Origin: Alkalihalobacillus pseudalcaliphilus
GTDB taxonomy: Bacteria > Bacillota > Bacilli > Bacillales > Bacillaceae_D
Assembly: GCA_001038565.1 (NCBI GenBank)
Contig: LFJO01000005.1
Coordinates: forward strand, 133,271 to 197,270
Direction: 5' to 3'
DNA length: 64,000 nucleotides
Part shown: positions 17,435-26,267 of the stretch, piece after piece
Layout of the letters: each line of letters begins with the position of its first letter
How positions within the stretch are numbered: the first letter of the stretch is position 1
The notes under the pieces: model-generated
The model's database searches: none
What the model saw: the letters and a program-made list of their open reading frames with translations, nothing else
What the model was told of the DNA's origin: nothing
Made by a program: the position numbers and the translations under genes

Positions 17435-19159
17435 TTATTTCTCATCTAACTTAAAAGCAGCGGCACTTTCTTTGAGTTGTTGAGAAGTATCTTCTAAACG
17501 AATCATCGTCTCAAGGAGATGATCAGAGCTAATGGTTTGTTCCTTCGTCGATGTCTGAATTGTATTGGATTTGCTTAAGATGGAAGAGGCTGCCTCAACA
17601 AGCTCTTGAGTTGAGCTAGCGACTTCTTCTAATCCTAATGAAATCTCTGTCACGGACTCATTGATGTCCTGTTGATTTCTCTCAATCTCTACACCTTGGT
17701 TATGAATCGAAGTAAATAAGGTAGCGACCTCATTTGATTTATGGACAATCGTTTGCACGATATCGTTAAAAGATAGGAATTGTTCCATAAATAACGTTGT
17801 TTTGGTTTCAGAAGAATGTAGGGTCTCTTTAATTTGTTTAGAAAAGTTTTGAGTTTGCTCTGAAAGTAAGCGAATTTCATTAGCAACGACAGCAAAACCT
17901 TTCCCGGCATCTCCTGCTCGAGCCGCTTCTATGGATGCATTTAAAGCAAGTAAATTCGTTTGCTCTGATATTTTATCGATATGTTCTGTGAATCGAACCA
18001 CGTTTTGCATATCAGATACGACTTGTTTAATAGAATCACTTAATTGGTTCGTTTCTGTAGCCGTTGTTTGAACTGATTGTTTCATTTCTTCTAAAGTTGA
18101 TTGACCTTGAACGGCGAACGAATTTAAGCCCTCGGTCTGTTCTTTAATATAGGAAACAGACTGTTGGATGGTTTGGGAACTTGTCGCAGACTCCTCCGTA
18201 ATAGCGGAAATAGAGGTGGCATGGTCAAGTTGTTGATGAATTTGATTTTGAAGTTCCTTTGTATGTTCCTCAACATGTAAAGAGACATGCTGATTCTGTT
18301 TCGCTTGAGTGACGACATCATTAACTATTTGCGACACTTGATCACTACTCACTTTGTTGACTTGTAAAGCGTCTGTCATATGACCGGCCATAGCAATGAG
18401 AGCTTGATCAATTTGACCAATTTCATCTTTTCGAGAGACGTTTTGTTGATACGTGAAATCATGGTTCCTATAAGCATCAATGCGTTTAAAGACTTTTTGA
18501 ACACCGTTTGTTAAATGCTTACCGAATAAGTAAATAATAAAGAAAGAAACAATTGTTAAGACGACCGTTGATATAACTAAAAACGTACTCGACGCTGTCA
18601 TACGTTCATCAACTTGCTGGATATGTGTCTCGCGAATTTCTTGAAAAAATTCATCAATCGGTGTCCGTGCTCTTTCTAAATCAATCAGATTACCCGTAAT
18701 GGCGTTTGATGCTTGCGTTGTAATGATTTGAGCACGCTCACCAAGTGGGGGTTGTGATAAATATTCGCTTGAGATACGTTGGAACTCGATGTCGACAGAT
18801 TGTAAAAGGCTAAAATAGTTCGTAAGACTTGGATCACTTTCTAAAAAATCCTCAATTGATACTAACAGTTCTTCCGTATGGACATGGGCCTCTTCTAAAT
18901 CATTTAACCGACTATTTGTATAATTACCAGTTAGAAGGTCATATTGAATGAGCCCGATCTCCTGTGTTGTTTCTAAAAATAAATGATATGCGTCGCGTGC
19001 TTCTAAAGCTAAGTTTAGTCGTTCAACTTCTGTTTTTACACTTTGATTATTGATAAAAATCGCCGACATAAAAATCGAGTTAAGTAAAACAATCGACAAA
19101 ATGACAAATAGTAATTTGTGTTTCAGTAGTAAGGTTGTATTCTTTCTTTTTCTACTCAT
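17435..19159 (-). CDS. Methyl-accepting chemotaxis protein
   Basis: The 574-residue receptor has a membrane helix near 14-34, an extracytoplasmic helical sensor (35-190, no recognisable cache fold, more like a four-helix bundle) and a second helix at about 192-214. A HAMP region (215-265) and a long cytoplasmic signalling domain follow. The invariant hairpin tip is present ([18 protein letters not shown]), so it can engage CheA/CheW. It starts after GGGGG in the leader. A cre box just upstream suggests repression in good carbon supply. The ligand is unknown, and no che genes are nearby. Confidence 0.95.
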   Translation of the reverse strand: MSRKRKNTTLLLKHKLLFVILSIVLLNSIFMSAIFINNQSVKTEVERLNLALEARDAYHLFLETTQEIGLIQYDLLTGNYTNSRLNDLEEAHVHTEELLVSIEDFLESDPSLTNYFSLLQSVDIEFQRISSEYLSQPPLGERAQIITTQASNAITGNLIDLERARTPIDEFFQEIRETHIQQVDERMTASSTFLVISTVVLTIVSFFIIYLFGKHLTNGVQKVFKRIDAYRNHDFTYQQNVSRKDEIGQIDQALIAMAGHMTDALQVNKVSSDQVSQIVNDVVTQAKQNQHVSLHVEEHTKELQNQIHQQLDHATSISAITEESATSSQTIQQSVSYIKEQTEGLNSFAVQGQSTLEEMKQSVQTTATETNQLSDSIKQVVSDMQNVVRFTEHIDKISEQTNLLALNASIEAARAGDAGKGFAVVANEIRLLSEQTQNFSKQIKETLHSSETKTTLFMEQFLSFNDIVQTIVHKSNEVATLFTSIHNQGVEIERNQQDINESVTEISLGLEEVASSTQELVEAASSILSKSNTIQTSTKEQTISSDHLLETMIRLEDTSQQLKESAAAFKLDEK

Positions 19160-19181
19160 TGAACTCCCCCTTATGAGAATT

Positions 19182-19199
19182 TTGTGAAAACGTTTTCCT
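19182..19199 (-). promoter_or_regulatory. cre box upstream of the chemoreceptor gene
   Basis: TTGTGAAAACGTTTTCCT closely matches the CcpA catabolite-responsive element, about 25 bp before the start codon. Confidence 0.75.
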
Positions 19200-19281
19200 C
19201 ATACTATTATACTATAAAGGGCCATTCAAAGAACATACTTTTTGGTAAAACGAGTAAAAAAGTATGGTGTTGAAAGTATGA

Positions 19282-21030
19282 TTAATGACGGTACCATAGT
19301 TTTGTATAATCAACCCAGCCAAGTGCATTTAAGTGAATATTCTCTAAATCATTGGGATAAATGGCTGATTGTTGCAAGCGGTATAAGTACAAAAGCGAAT
19401 GTTCCTCACATAAGGTTTGTTCTGCTAGACGTAAAACAGCAAGTCGATCTTCAACTCGTGGAGTTAATAATTGCTTCATTATGTTTTCATTCCAAGCTTT
19501 TGTTAAATGATACTGGATAAAACTATGAGTACCAAAAAACGCTGATAAGTAAGTGTAAGTTTGGTCTTCATCTGATAATTGCTCACCAAGTAAAAAATCG
19601 GCTATTTGTGTTAAGTCAAGCTTGTGTAAGGCAGACAATGGCAGAATATGAACTTGGACGATGATGCCAATGAGTGATAGCTCTGTTTGGATCCACTCAC
19701 TATCTTTTTCATTGCCTGCACCGATATAGCTATACAAATGTAAAACATCATGATCGTAATCGCTAAGGTCAAGGTACTCTTGAGCTCTTTCTAAGGAATG
19801 TTCTATTTCTACTTCATACTCCGAAAACATCCCATAGGCTGGTACATGGCGATTCCCTTGAAGCTCTTTGACCATTTTCTTTCGTGAAAGCATGGTATTA
19901 ATCGCTTTTTTTAAGTGAATGTCGACACCAATGGTGCGGTTTTGATTAATTGTTAAGAGCTTACTTCCTTTGTCAACGATCGTGTTCATTTCATAGGTGC
20001 TATTCGCTTTTATCGAATTAGGATATTGATAAAAGTTGAGTTTTTTGTCAAGACCAGCATGTTCCATTGTTGAGGTTTCATAAACTTGTGGAAAGAAGTA
20101 CATCGTGACTTTATCAAGCAACGGACGATAGCCAAAATAATGCTCAAATGCTTGTAAGGTGAGCTTATCTTCATTGTTCGTTACGACTTGAAAGGGTCCT
20201 GTACCAATCGGCACATTTGGTTTATTGGCCTTGACGATGCTACCACCCAATGAGGCAATCAAATGAAGGAAAAAAGGGTTACGATAGGTTAAGGTAAATT
20301 CGACGGTGTACATGTTCAAAGGTTTCACCGACGAGATAGTGGCTGTCATCCAATGGTATGCGGAACGCTTGTCGCTATGTCTTTGAAAGCTTTCACAAAT
20401 ATCGGCTGCACTTACCTGTTGACCATCATGAAAAAGCACATGTTTTCTTAGATAGAATATCCAAGTAAGCTCATCCTCGCTCGATTTAAAGGAGTGAGCA
20501 AGTTCAGGGACAAAGTCTTGTTGTGTTTCACTATAACGAATAAGTCGATTGTAAATGTGTCGCATCATATGGTTTTCAGAACGTCGATGAACATAGTAAG
20601 GGTCGAGTGATGGTAGTGGCCTGTATGAAGCGAAACGTAAATGATCGAGTTCACCAGGTGATTCCATTTCTTTTGAGTGAATGACTTTTGTTAATAACCA
20701 ATCTAAAAACTGTTCTTTCTGCAAGGCGTTTAACGTTCTTGACTTGATAAAAGACACGGCTTCATCAATTGATGCCTCACTTACTAGTTGTTCAGCTCTT
20801 TGCATAATGAATGTTTCTAATTCGACTTTAAAAGTAATCGTGGATACATTCCCGCGACCTCTCCCAGGGCTCCAATCAATCCAACCTATTTCTTTTAAAT
20901 CATGAATGATATTTTTCGTATGGCGCTCAGAACAGAAAAGGATTCCTGATAATTCTTTTAAAGTCGTTTTGCTTTGTCGTTCGTGAAAAGAGAGTAGTAA
21001 TTGCTCATATTGTTCAGATAGCTTCATCAT
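19282..21030 (-). CDS. SgrR-like transcriptional regulator with solute-binding domain
   Basis: The 582-residue protein has an N-terminal helix-turn-helix of SgrR type (about 1-95) joined to a periplasmic-binding-protein-like domain of the SBP_bac_5 (dipeptide/nickel) class from about 150 on. Typical phrases are LRFASYRPLPSLDP, LTWIFYLRKHVLFHDG, VEFTLTYRNPFFL and GTGPFQV. No signal peptide is present, so it works in the cytoplasm, presumably sensing a small molecule. I choose ATG 21030 after AAAGG; a TTG lies six bases earlier. It is divergent from an MFS transporter gene 115 bp away, a typical regulator/target arrangement that parallels sgrR-setA in enterics. Confidence 0.85.
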   Translation of the reverse strand: MMKLSEQYEQLLLSFHERQSKTTLKELSGILFCSERHTKNIIHDLKEIGWIDWSPGRGRGNVSTITFKVELETFIMQRAEQLVSEASIDEAVSFIKSRTLNALQKEQFLDWLLTKVIHSKEMESPGELDHLRFASYRPLPSLDPYYVHRRSENHMMRHIYNRLIRYSETQQDFVPELAHSFKSSEDELTWIFYLRKHVLFHDGQQVSAADICESFQRHSDKRSAYHWMTATISSVKPLNMYTVEFTLTYRNPFFLHLIASLGGSIVKANKPNVPIGTGPFQVVTNNEDKLTLQAFEHYFGYRPLLDKVTMYFFPQVYETSTMEHAGLDKKLNFYQYPNSIKANSTYEMNTIVDKGSKLLTINQNRTIGVDIHLKKAINTMLSRKKMVKELQGNRHVPAYGMFSEYEVEIEHSLERAQEYLDLSDYDHDVLHLYSYIGAGNEKDSEWIQTELSLIGIIVQVHILPLSALHKLDLTQIADFLLGEQLSDEDQTYTYLSAFFGTHSFIQYHLTKAWNENIMKQLLTPRVEDRLAVLRLAEQTLCEEHSLLYLYRLQQSAIYPNDLENIHLNALGWVDYTKLWYRH

Positions 21031-21145
21031 GATCAACCTTTCTATAAAAGGGGAAATGTACGTGATCTAAGTTTACCCTTTTTTTCCTCTTTGTTGAATG
21101 TAAAATGGAGAAAAGTCAGAATGATACAGAAATGGTTGTGACGCT

Positions 21146-22375
21146 ATGAATATTACATCAAGAGGAAAAGTCATTGCTTTAGCCTTAATGACTGGGGTTG
21201 CAGTAATGGGCGATGCAATGCTATTTATTGTATTGCCTTTGTATTGGCAAGAATTCGGTTTACATGCACTTTGGCAAATAGGTTTGCTTTTATCGATTAA
21301 TCGGTTTATTCGTTTGCCTTTAAATCCTTTAATCGGCTACTTTTATCAGCATTTTCAATTGAGGACAGGTGTGTTAATTGCCTTAGTATTAGCGGTGATT
21401 ACGACCTTTTCTTATGGAGTCTTTCATGAATTTTGGGCACTGCTTATCATGCGGGCACTATGGGGAGTGGCTTGGTCCTTTATTAGACTTGGTGGTTTTT
21501 TAACGATTATAGATGTAACGACGGATCAAAATAGAGGCTGGCATGTTGGTTTATATAATGGTCTATGGGGCTTAGGCGGTTTAGTGGGGATGCTGGCAGG
21601 TGGCTTTCTTGTTGATCAAACCTCGATCTTTTTTGTGACGACTAGTTTTGCCTTGATTGCGGTTGTGACGATTCCAGTTGTATTTTTCGTCGTACCAAAG
21701 TCTAAGACTGAACAAAAGAAAAAGGAGCTGCCCATACAATCAGGTGCCTTCAGTTGGGTTTCCCCATTTGTGATACTTGTCTTGTGCACGGGACTGATGC
21801 AAGGGTTTATTATCATGGGATTATTCGCCTCCACACTAAGTCCTTTAATTGGTTCTGTCTATGGTGGCTTGTGGCAACTCGGATCACTAGTTATTGGTGT
21901 GGCAACTTTAGCGGGATTGATGCAGGCGTTACGTTGGGCTTGGGATCCGTTTGTGGCACCATTCATTGGGAGAAAGGTTGATCAGCTAGCAACCATGTTA
22001 CCCGTTTTACTCATTCCGTTAATCGGCGGTGCGGGACTTTTAGTCTTGTTGGCTTTAACTGAGCAGGTTCTTTTATTGCTTGTATTCATCATTTGTTTTC
22101 AATTATTGTCCACTGTTTTTACAACAACGACCGATACACTTGCAACAAGAGCGGCGGTTCGTTCAGATAAAGTCAAAATGATGACAGCCCATACCGTTGT
22201 CGTAGATGTTGGCTCAGCACTCGGGCCACTTGTTTCATTTTTACTGCTCATGTATTACCCACTTTCAAGCATTTATATCATCGCCGCCATCTTGATGCTT
22301 TTATTAGCAGGTGCTTGGATCAAGTGGCGATATTTAGAAGTGGTAAAACCGGTTGCTGAAATAGAAAAAGGATAA
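21146..22375 (+). CDS. MFS transporter, probable efflux permease
   Basis: The 409-residue protein has about 12 hydrophobic segments in two halves, with an MFS-type loop (INRFIRLPLNPLIGYFYQ) between helices 2 and 3 and a central cytoplasmic loop (PKSKTEQKKKELPIQ). It is divergent from the SgrR-like regulator, which probably controls it. In E. coli SgrR governs the sugar-efflux gene setA, but this protein is not clearly a SetA orthologue. The substrate is unknown. The start ATG at 21146 lacks a strong Shine-Dalgarno sequence (only a weak GGTTGTGACG lies nearby). Confidence 0.85.
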   Translation: MNITSRGKVIALALMTGVAVMGDAMLFIVLPLYWQEFGLHALWQIGLLLSINRFIRLPLNPLIGYFYQHFQLRTGVLIALVLAVITTFSYGVFHEFWALLIMRALWGVAWSFIRLGGFLTIIDVTTDQNRGWHVGLYNGLWGLGGLVGMLAGGFLVDQTSIFFVTTSFALIAVVTIPVVFFVVPKSKTEQKKKELPIQSGAFSWVSPFVILVLCTGLMQGFIIMGLFASTLSPLIGSVYGGLWQLGSLVIGVATLAGLMQALRWAWDPFVAPFIGRKVDQLATMLPVLLIPLIGGAGLLVLLALTEQVLLLLVFIICFQLLSTVFTTTTDTLATRAAVRSDKVKMMTAHTVVVDVGSALGPLVSFLLLMYYPLSSIYIIAAILMLLLAGAWIKWRYLEVVKPVAEIEKG

Positions 22376-22667
22376 GAGGTATTAGCTATTTTTGGTAGGG
22401 GATTATTTCATAAAGATTTGGAAGGTGAAAAAGGGAAAAGAATGAATAGAGGATAGTCGTGCATCAAGGCGTTTTTTGGAAGTCGTCGATAAAATCAATA
22501 CGGTGTATGATTTGCATCCTCCTCGTATCATTTGATTTAATGGAAATGGAAGAGTTTGATTGAAACAGATAGAGGAAATTATCAAGGTAGAGTCGTGTCA
22601 TCATGGATCATGACTTTAAAAGTTTAAAAGCACGATCATTTCAATTCAGATAGAAAGAGGGATACTA

Positions 22668-23450
22668 GTGGAGAAAAGCGTGATATTTTTTGATATTGAT
22701 GGAACTTTATTAACGGAAGATAAATCATTACCCGAATCAGCCAAAAAGGCGATTCAACAACTTAAAAGTGACGGGCATGAGGTCGCAATTGCAACCGGAA
22801 GAGCTCCATTTATGTATAAAGAATTACGTGAGGAGTTAGGTATTGATACGTATGTTAGCTATAACGGTCAGTATGTCGTTGTCAAAGGTGAGGTCATTTA
22901 TACGAATCCACTGAATGAAATAGAAATTGAAAAGTTTACAGAAGACGCTGTTAAGCATGGTCATCCTGTTGTATATATGAACCATGAAGAAATGAAAGCT
23001 AATGTAACAGAAGAGCATGCGTATATCCAAGAGAGTATTTCAAGTTTGAAAATTTATCAAATGCCGTCCCACGATCCTGAGTTTTATAAAGGGCGTGACA
23101 TTTATCAAGCTTTACTTTTCTGTGCAGAAGGTGAAGAAACGGTCTACGAAAATCAATATGATGGCCTTCACTTTGTTCGCTGGCATCCTGTTTCCCTTGA
23201 TATTGTACCGAGTGGTGGTTCAAAAGCTGTTGGGATTGCAAAGGTCATGGAAAAACTCAATTATCCTAAAGAAAGGCAATATGCCTTTGGTGATGGGTTC
23301 AATGACGTTGAGATGTTATCGGAAATTCACAATAGTGTAGCGATGGGCAATGCAGAACCAGAAGTGAAGGAAAAAGCTAAGTATGTAACCAAGCATGTCG
23401 ATGATGATGGGCTAGTGCACGGGTTGCAGATGGTTGGATTGTTGAAGTAA
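22668..23450 (+). CDS. Cof-type HAD-IIB phosphatase
   Basis: The 260-residue hydrolase has HAD motif I FFDIDGTLL at the N-terminus (nucleophile Asp in DID), motif II (VAIATGR), a C2 cap domain in the middle, the motif III region (VPSGGSKAVGI with the conserved Lys) and motif IV GDGFNDVEML. Cof-type enzymes dephosphorylate sugar phosphates, FMN or similar metabolites in the cytoplasm. The start is GTG at 22668 after AGAAAGAGGG. It is monocistronic, with a hairpin terminator downstream. The substrate cannot be told. Confidence 0.92.
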   Translation: MEKSVIFFDIDGTLLTEDKSLPESAKKAIQQLKSDGHEVAIATGRAPFMYKELREELGIDTYVSYNGQYVVVKGEVIYTNPLNEIEIEKFTEDAVKHGHPVVYMNHEEMKANVTEEHAYIQESISSLKIYQMPSHDPEFYKGRDIYQALLFCAEGEETVYENQYDGLHFVRWHPVSLDIVPSGGSKAVGIAKVMEKLNYPKERQYAFGDGFNDVEMLSEIHNSVAMGNAEPEVKEKAKYVTKHVDDDGLVHGLQMVGLLK

Positions 23451-23550
23451 TGGATAGGCTGGCCTGAATGTTCTGACTTTTCCTATGTACAAATTAATAT
23501 GGGGATTATAGGAAAACGTCGATAAGGTTGTTATAAGCTCCAAATCTAAA

Positions 23551-23581
23551 AAAGTCTCACATCTTTGGTGAGGCTTTTTTG
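23551..23581 (+). terminator. Terminator after the HAD phosphatase gene
   Basis: The stem agtctcac/gtgaggct with loop atcttt plus one base, followed by six T. Confidence 0.8.
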
Positions 23582-23707
23582 CTCATTGTAAAGGAAGAGT
23601 ATGATTTACCCTAACCAATACGATGGACGAAGCACTTTCTTGACGTTTTATAAAACCGTTATCGAAAGGTGCTCGTCTAAAGAGTAAAGAGGAAAATTGG
23701 TGAATAC

Positions 23708-24268
23708 ATGGATAGAAAAAAGGCTTATTATACATTAATGATAGGTTCCATTGCTCACTATATCTTATATTATTTACTCGTTTTTAGTGTTATCGTTTTC
23801 GATTATAAAACGCTGACGATAGCCGCTATTATTCTCATTGTTTTACCTTTTGTTATCTTTATTCTCTTTGCTATGTTTTTGAGCCGATTGTTGGTAAAGA
23901 GTGGTGTGAACAAGCGAAGTAACAAAAAGCTGATAAGTCTCAGTGTAATTGCACCGCTCTTCTGTCTTATTTGCTTAGGTATTTTCGTAGAGAGGGCAAC
24001 GTTTTCGAGTGAAAAATGGGTAAGTGAACCGAGTGAACGGGTGATGATTATTGATAATTTTCTACATAACACGGAATTAATCGGTAAGAGCCTAGATGAA
24101 ATCGTCTCTTTACTAGGGGACCCTGATGAAAACGGATATTTTGCAGATGATATGACAATGGTTTATTATCTTGGCCCCGAGCGGAGTTTTATAAGTATTG
24201 ATAGTGAGTGGTTGGTCATTTCAATTGAGGATAATAAGGCTCAGCATTATGAGATAAGGACGGATTAA
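23708..24268 (+). CDS. Membrane protein with C-terminal BamE/SmpA-like domain
   Basis: The 186-residue protein has three hydrophobic segments (about 9-30, 35-60 and 75-95) followed by an extracytoplasmic domain. Its sequence IGKSLDEIVSLLGDPD with a later YYLGPER and a final short strand resembles the SmpA/OmlA (BamE-like) fold found in many Bacillus lipoproteins and membrane proteins. No known function. It starts at ATG 23708 after a weak AATTGGTGAA. It stands alone before a 53-bp repeat array. Confidence 0.65.
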   Translation: MDRKKAYYTLMIGSIAHYILYYLLVFSVIVFDYKTLTIAAIILIVLPFVIFILFAMFLSRLLVKSGVNKRSNKKLISLSVIAPLFCLICLGIFVERATFSSEKWVSEPSERVMIIDNFLHNTELIGKSLDEIVSLLGDPDENGYFADDMTMVYYLGPERSFISIDSEWLVISIEDNKAQHYEIRTD

Positions 24269-24333
24269 AGGATGCCCATAGTGAAGACTCTAGTGAAATG
24301 TGTTTAGTGGAGTTTGTTTGTTGTGAAACTGGT

Positions 24334-24700
24334 CGACATGATCATGGGCAAAAAAGGGAGAGAACATGTCGATGAGTGAGTATGGACGACATGATCATGG
24401 GCAAAAAAGTCGAAGAACATGTCTATGAGTGAGTATGGACGACATGATCATAGGTAAAAAAGTCGAAGAACATGTCTATGAGTGAGTATGGACGACATGA
24501 TCATAGGTAAAAAAGTCAAAGAACATGTCGATAAGGGGGTATGGACGACATGATCATGGGCAAAAAAGTCGAAGAACATGTCGATGAGTGAGTATGGACG
24601 ACATGAACATGGGCAAAAAAGTCGAAGAACATGTCGATGAAGGAGTATGGACGACATGATCATAGGCAAAAAAGGCAAGAACATGTCGATGAGAGCATGA
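24334..24700 (+). repeat. Tandem array, family B, seven 53-bp units
   Basis: The motif cgacatga begins at 24334, 24387, 24440, 24493, 24546, 24599 (as cgacatgaac) and 24652, an exact 53-bp period. CGACATG and CATGTCG form a 7-bp stem around a loop with gggcaaaaaagtcgaag. It has the same period and related sequence as 17036-17290. Two degenerate units with cgacaa (24701 and 24752, 51 bp apart) follow. Confidence 0.85.
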
Positions 24701-24888
24701 CGACAATGAAAGGGCAGGTAAGCGGGTTAAAGTGTCCTAATAGCCAGGTGACGACAACAAAAGAGTAGAGATGAGGGTTTATGTGGTATCGCGAAAACAG
24801 TATAGGGTAAGTTATTTTTAAAATTATGGAATCATGCCTTTAGTGAACTTTTATAATAAAATAACTTCATACAAGGAGGCATGGTGCT

Positions 24889-25064
24889 ATGAAGTATCTA
24901 TTGAAATTAAATATAATTAGTACCCTTTTATTTATAGCTTTATTACCCTATTTCCAGGGGATGTTCCGAATCCAGGGACCGGGTTAATTGTTATTGCAAT
25001 GCTATTTAGCTATCCGTTCTATATAGCAACCATACATTATTTTGCTCACCATACCTGTACATAA
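24889..25064 (+). pseudogene. Small two-helix membrane protein gene with a frameshift
   Basis: A strong AAGGAGG at 24873 precedes ATG 24889. The first frame encodes a hydrophobic N-terminus (MKYLLKLNIISTLLFIALL) and stops after 32 codons. The +1 frame continues smoothly as DVPNPGTGLIVIAML and a second helix to TAA at 25062. A single missing base in the gggg run near 24957 would restore one 58-residue protein. This is a recent frameshift, a sequencing error or a programmed shift. A terminator follows at once. Confidence 0.65.
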
Positions 25065-25073
25065 AAATGTACC

Positions 25074-25105
25074 AAGTAATCTTTGAGAGAAAGGTTACTT
25101 TTTTT
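25074..25105 (+). terminator. Terminator after the small frameshifted gene
   Basis: aagtaatcttt pairs with aaaggttactt (11 bp, one G-U pair), followed by five or more T. Confidence 0.8.
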
Positions 25106-25114
25106 GTTTGTAGT

Positions 25115-25174
25115 GTAAAGATATCTTGACACTTGGAACCGTTTGATATATATTGACTGTAAAGATATCTTTAC
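25115..25174 (+). promoter_or_regulatory. Promoter and paired operators of XRE module 1
   Basis: TTGACA (25126-25131) and TATATT (25149-25154) are 17 bp apart. Two 16-bp palindromic sites flank them: GTAAAGATATCTTGAC (25115-25130), which contains the -35, and the perfect GTAAAGATATCTTTAC (25159-25174) after the -10. This fits autorepression by the XRE protein encoded next. Confidence 0.75.
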
Positions 25175-25192
25175 CTTTCTAAGGAGGGACCA

Positions 25193-25411
25193 ATGAGGGT
25201 CATTAATCATATTCGTGAAATAAGGCAGCAGAAAGGGATTACTCAGGTTAAGATGGCAGAGGATTTGCAAATAACCAGGCAGACGATTAATGCGATTGAG
25301 AAAAATAAATATAATCCAAGTCTTGAGTTGGCTTTAAAGTTAGTACGATATTTCGACGTTCCTATCGAACAGTTATTTTATCTAGATGATAAAGAGGAGG
25401 ACACAAAATGA
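25193..25411 (+). CDS. XRE-family small repressor, module 1
   Basis: This 72-residue DNA-binding protein is almost entirely one Cro/C1-type helix-turn-helix (IREIRQQKGITQVKMAEDL, then QITRQTINAIEKNKYNPSL). It matches the YozG-like group of stand-alone regulators paired with small membrane proteins. The start ATG follows AAGGAGGG. The gene overlaps the downstream membrane gene by 4 bp. The paired palindromes at its promoter suggest that it binds its own control region. It is paralogous to the regulators at 26043 and 60116. Confidence 0.9.
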   Translation: MRVINHIREIRQQKGITQVKMAEDLQITRQTINAIEKNKYNPSLELALKLVRYFDVPIEQLFYLDDKEEDTK

Positions 25412-25803
25412 ACAAATTACAATGGATAATGACCATCGCAATTATTTTATTTATGACAATTGGCGGAATTTTAGGTTCCTATTTATTTGAAAGAGCATTT
25501 AGGCTTGAATTAATTCTCCCAATAATTGCGGGAGCTATTATAGGTTTAGCTACTACATTTTTCATAGATAAGTGGAAACGGAAAAGAAATGGGAATGTTC
25601 CTGATGTTGACGAGCGCACACTTAAGAACATGCAACGGTACTTGCTGATTGTTCTTTATGTTTTATTAATCGGGGGTGGGGCGGTTTTAATTGCTTTATA
25701 CGCTTCAGGCATTCATGCGATAGAAACAGTTTGGTTGATCGTGAGTTTTATGGTTATATACATCGTCATTGGATTAGGAGCTTTTGTAGCGAAGAATTTA
25801 TAG
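25408..25803 (+). CDS. Four-helix membrane protein of XRE module 1
   Basis: The 131-residue protein has four hydrophobic segments in two pairs (about 7-27, 33-50, 78-98 and 105-127). A charged cytoplasmic loop, DKWKRKRNGNVPDVDERT, separates the pairs. The DER element recurs in the partner of module 3. Its start overlaps the XRE stop by ATGA, so translation is coupled. Family function is unknown; such membrane partners may sense envelope conditions or modulate the regulator. A hairpin terminator follows. Confidence 0.75.
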   Translation: MNKLQWIMTIAIILFMTIGGILGSYLFERAFRLELILPIIAGAIIGLATTFFIDKWKRKRNGNVPDVDERTLKNMQRYLLIVLYVLLIGGGAVLIALYASGIHAIETVWLIVSFMVIYIVIGLGAFVAKNL

Positions 25804-25826
25804 GTAAGAATATGAATCATACACAA

Positions 25827-25862
25827 AAGTGCTTTCCTTTAAAGTTAGGAAGGCTCTTTTAT
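25827..25862 (+). terminator. Terminator of XRE module 1
   Basis: An imperfect stem of about 10 bp (gtgctttcct pairing with aggaaggctc) followed by TTTTA. Confidence 0.6.
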
Positions 25863-25954
25863 TGTATTATTTTGTTAATACTCCATAGCAATAATACGCA
25901 TACGCTTAGGAACGCTTGCTAAGCAATTCATTATCGAAAGTGAAATGAATAGGG

Positions 25955-26019
25955 TGTAAAAAGTATTTGACAGGTACATTGGTTTTTACATATAATTAGG
26001 TTGTAAAAAATCTTTTACA
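25955..26019 (+). promoter_or_regulatory. Promoter and paired operators of XRE module 2
   Basis: TTGACA (25967-25972) and TATAAT (25991-25996) are 18 bp apart. GTAAAAAGTATTTGAC (25956-25971) contains the -35, and GTAAAAAATCTTTTAC (26003-26018) lies after the -10. The layout is the same as in module 1, with AAAA half-sites in place of AAAG. Confidence 0.75.
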
Positions 26020-26042
26020 CCTATAGAAGTGAGGATTATGAA

Positions 26043-26246
26043 GTGGATAATAAAATTAAGCTTTATCGAGAGCAAAAGGGATTATCGCAAGGGGGATTAG
26101 CCGATTTGTGTCAGGTTAGTAGGCAAACGATTAATGCGATTGAGAATAACAAGTATGATCCGAGCTTACAATTAGCCTTTGATATCGCCTTTCATTTAAA
26201 TGTGACGATGGAAGAGGTTTTTAAACCAATTAGGGAAAACGATTAA
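26043..26246 (+). CDS. XRE-family small repressor, module 2
   Basis: The 67-residue Cro/C1-type regulator has a helix-turn-helix spanning LYREQKGLSQGGLADLCQVS and RQTINAIENNKYDPSLQLAF. The double glycine in QGGLADL replaces a residue usually charged or Glu/Asp. It starts at GTG 26043 with GAGG nine bases before; an ATG at 26038 is out of frame. It is followed 21 bp later by its membrane partner. It is clearly related to the regulators at 25193 and 60116. Confidence 0.9.
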   Translation: MDNKIKLYREQKGLSQGGLADLCQVSRQTINAIENNKYDPSLQLAFDIAFHLNVTMEEVFKPIREND

Positions 26247-26267
26247 AGAAAGGGGAGTGAGGAAGTA

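Noticed and set aside
19242..19520. Plus-strand frame of 92 codons
   Set aside because: It is antisense to the end of the SgrR-like gene, whose domain structure is clear.
21031..21145. Search for an SgrS-like small RNA between the SgrR-like gene and the MFS gene
   Set aside because: No hairpin with a T-run is visible in the gap.
22376..22667. Possible gene remnant between the MFS and HAD genes (a frame reading LEVVDKINTVYDLHPPRI near 22465-22530)
   Set aside because: Too short, interrupted by stops on both sides and without a recognisable family.
24448..24684. Minus-strand frame with repeated FLPMIMSSI-like units
   Set aside because: It lies entirely inside the 53-bp array; the peptide repeat is a by-product of the DNA repeat.
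17036..24700. Possible CRISPR arrays at 17.0 and 24.3 kb
   Set aside because: The period is regular, but there are no unique spacers: whole units are near-identical, and no cas gene is present.
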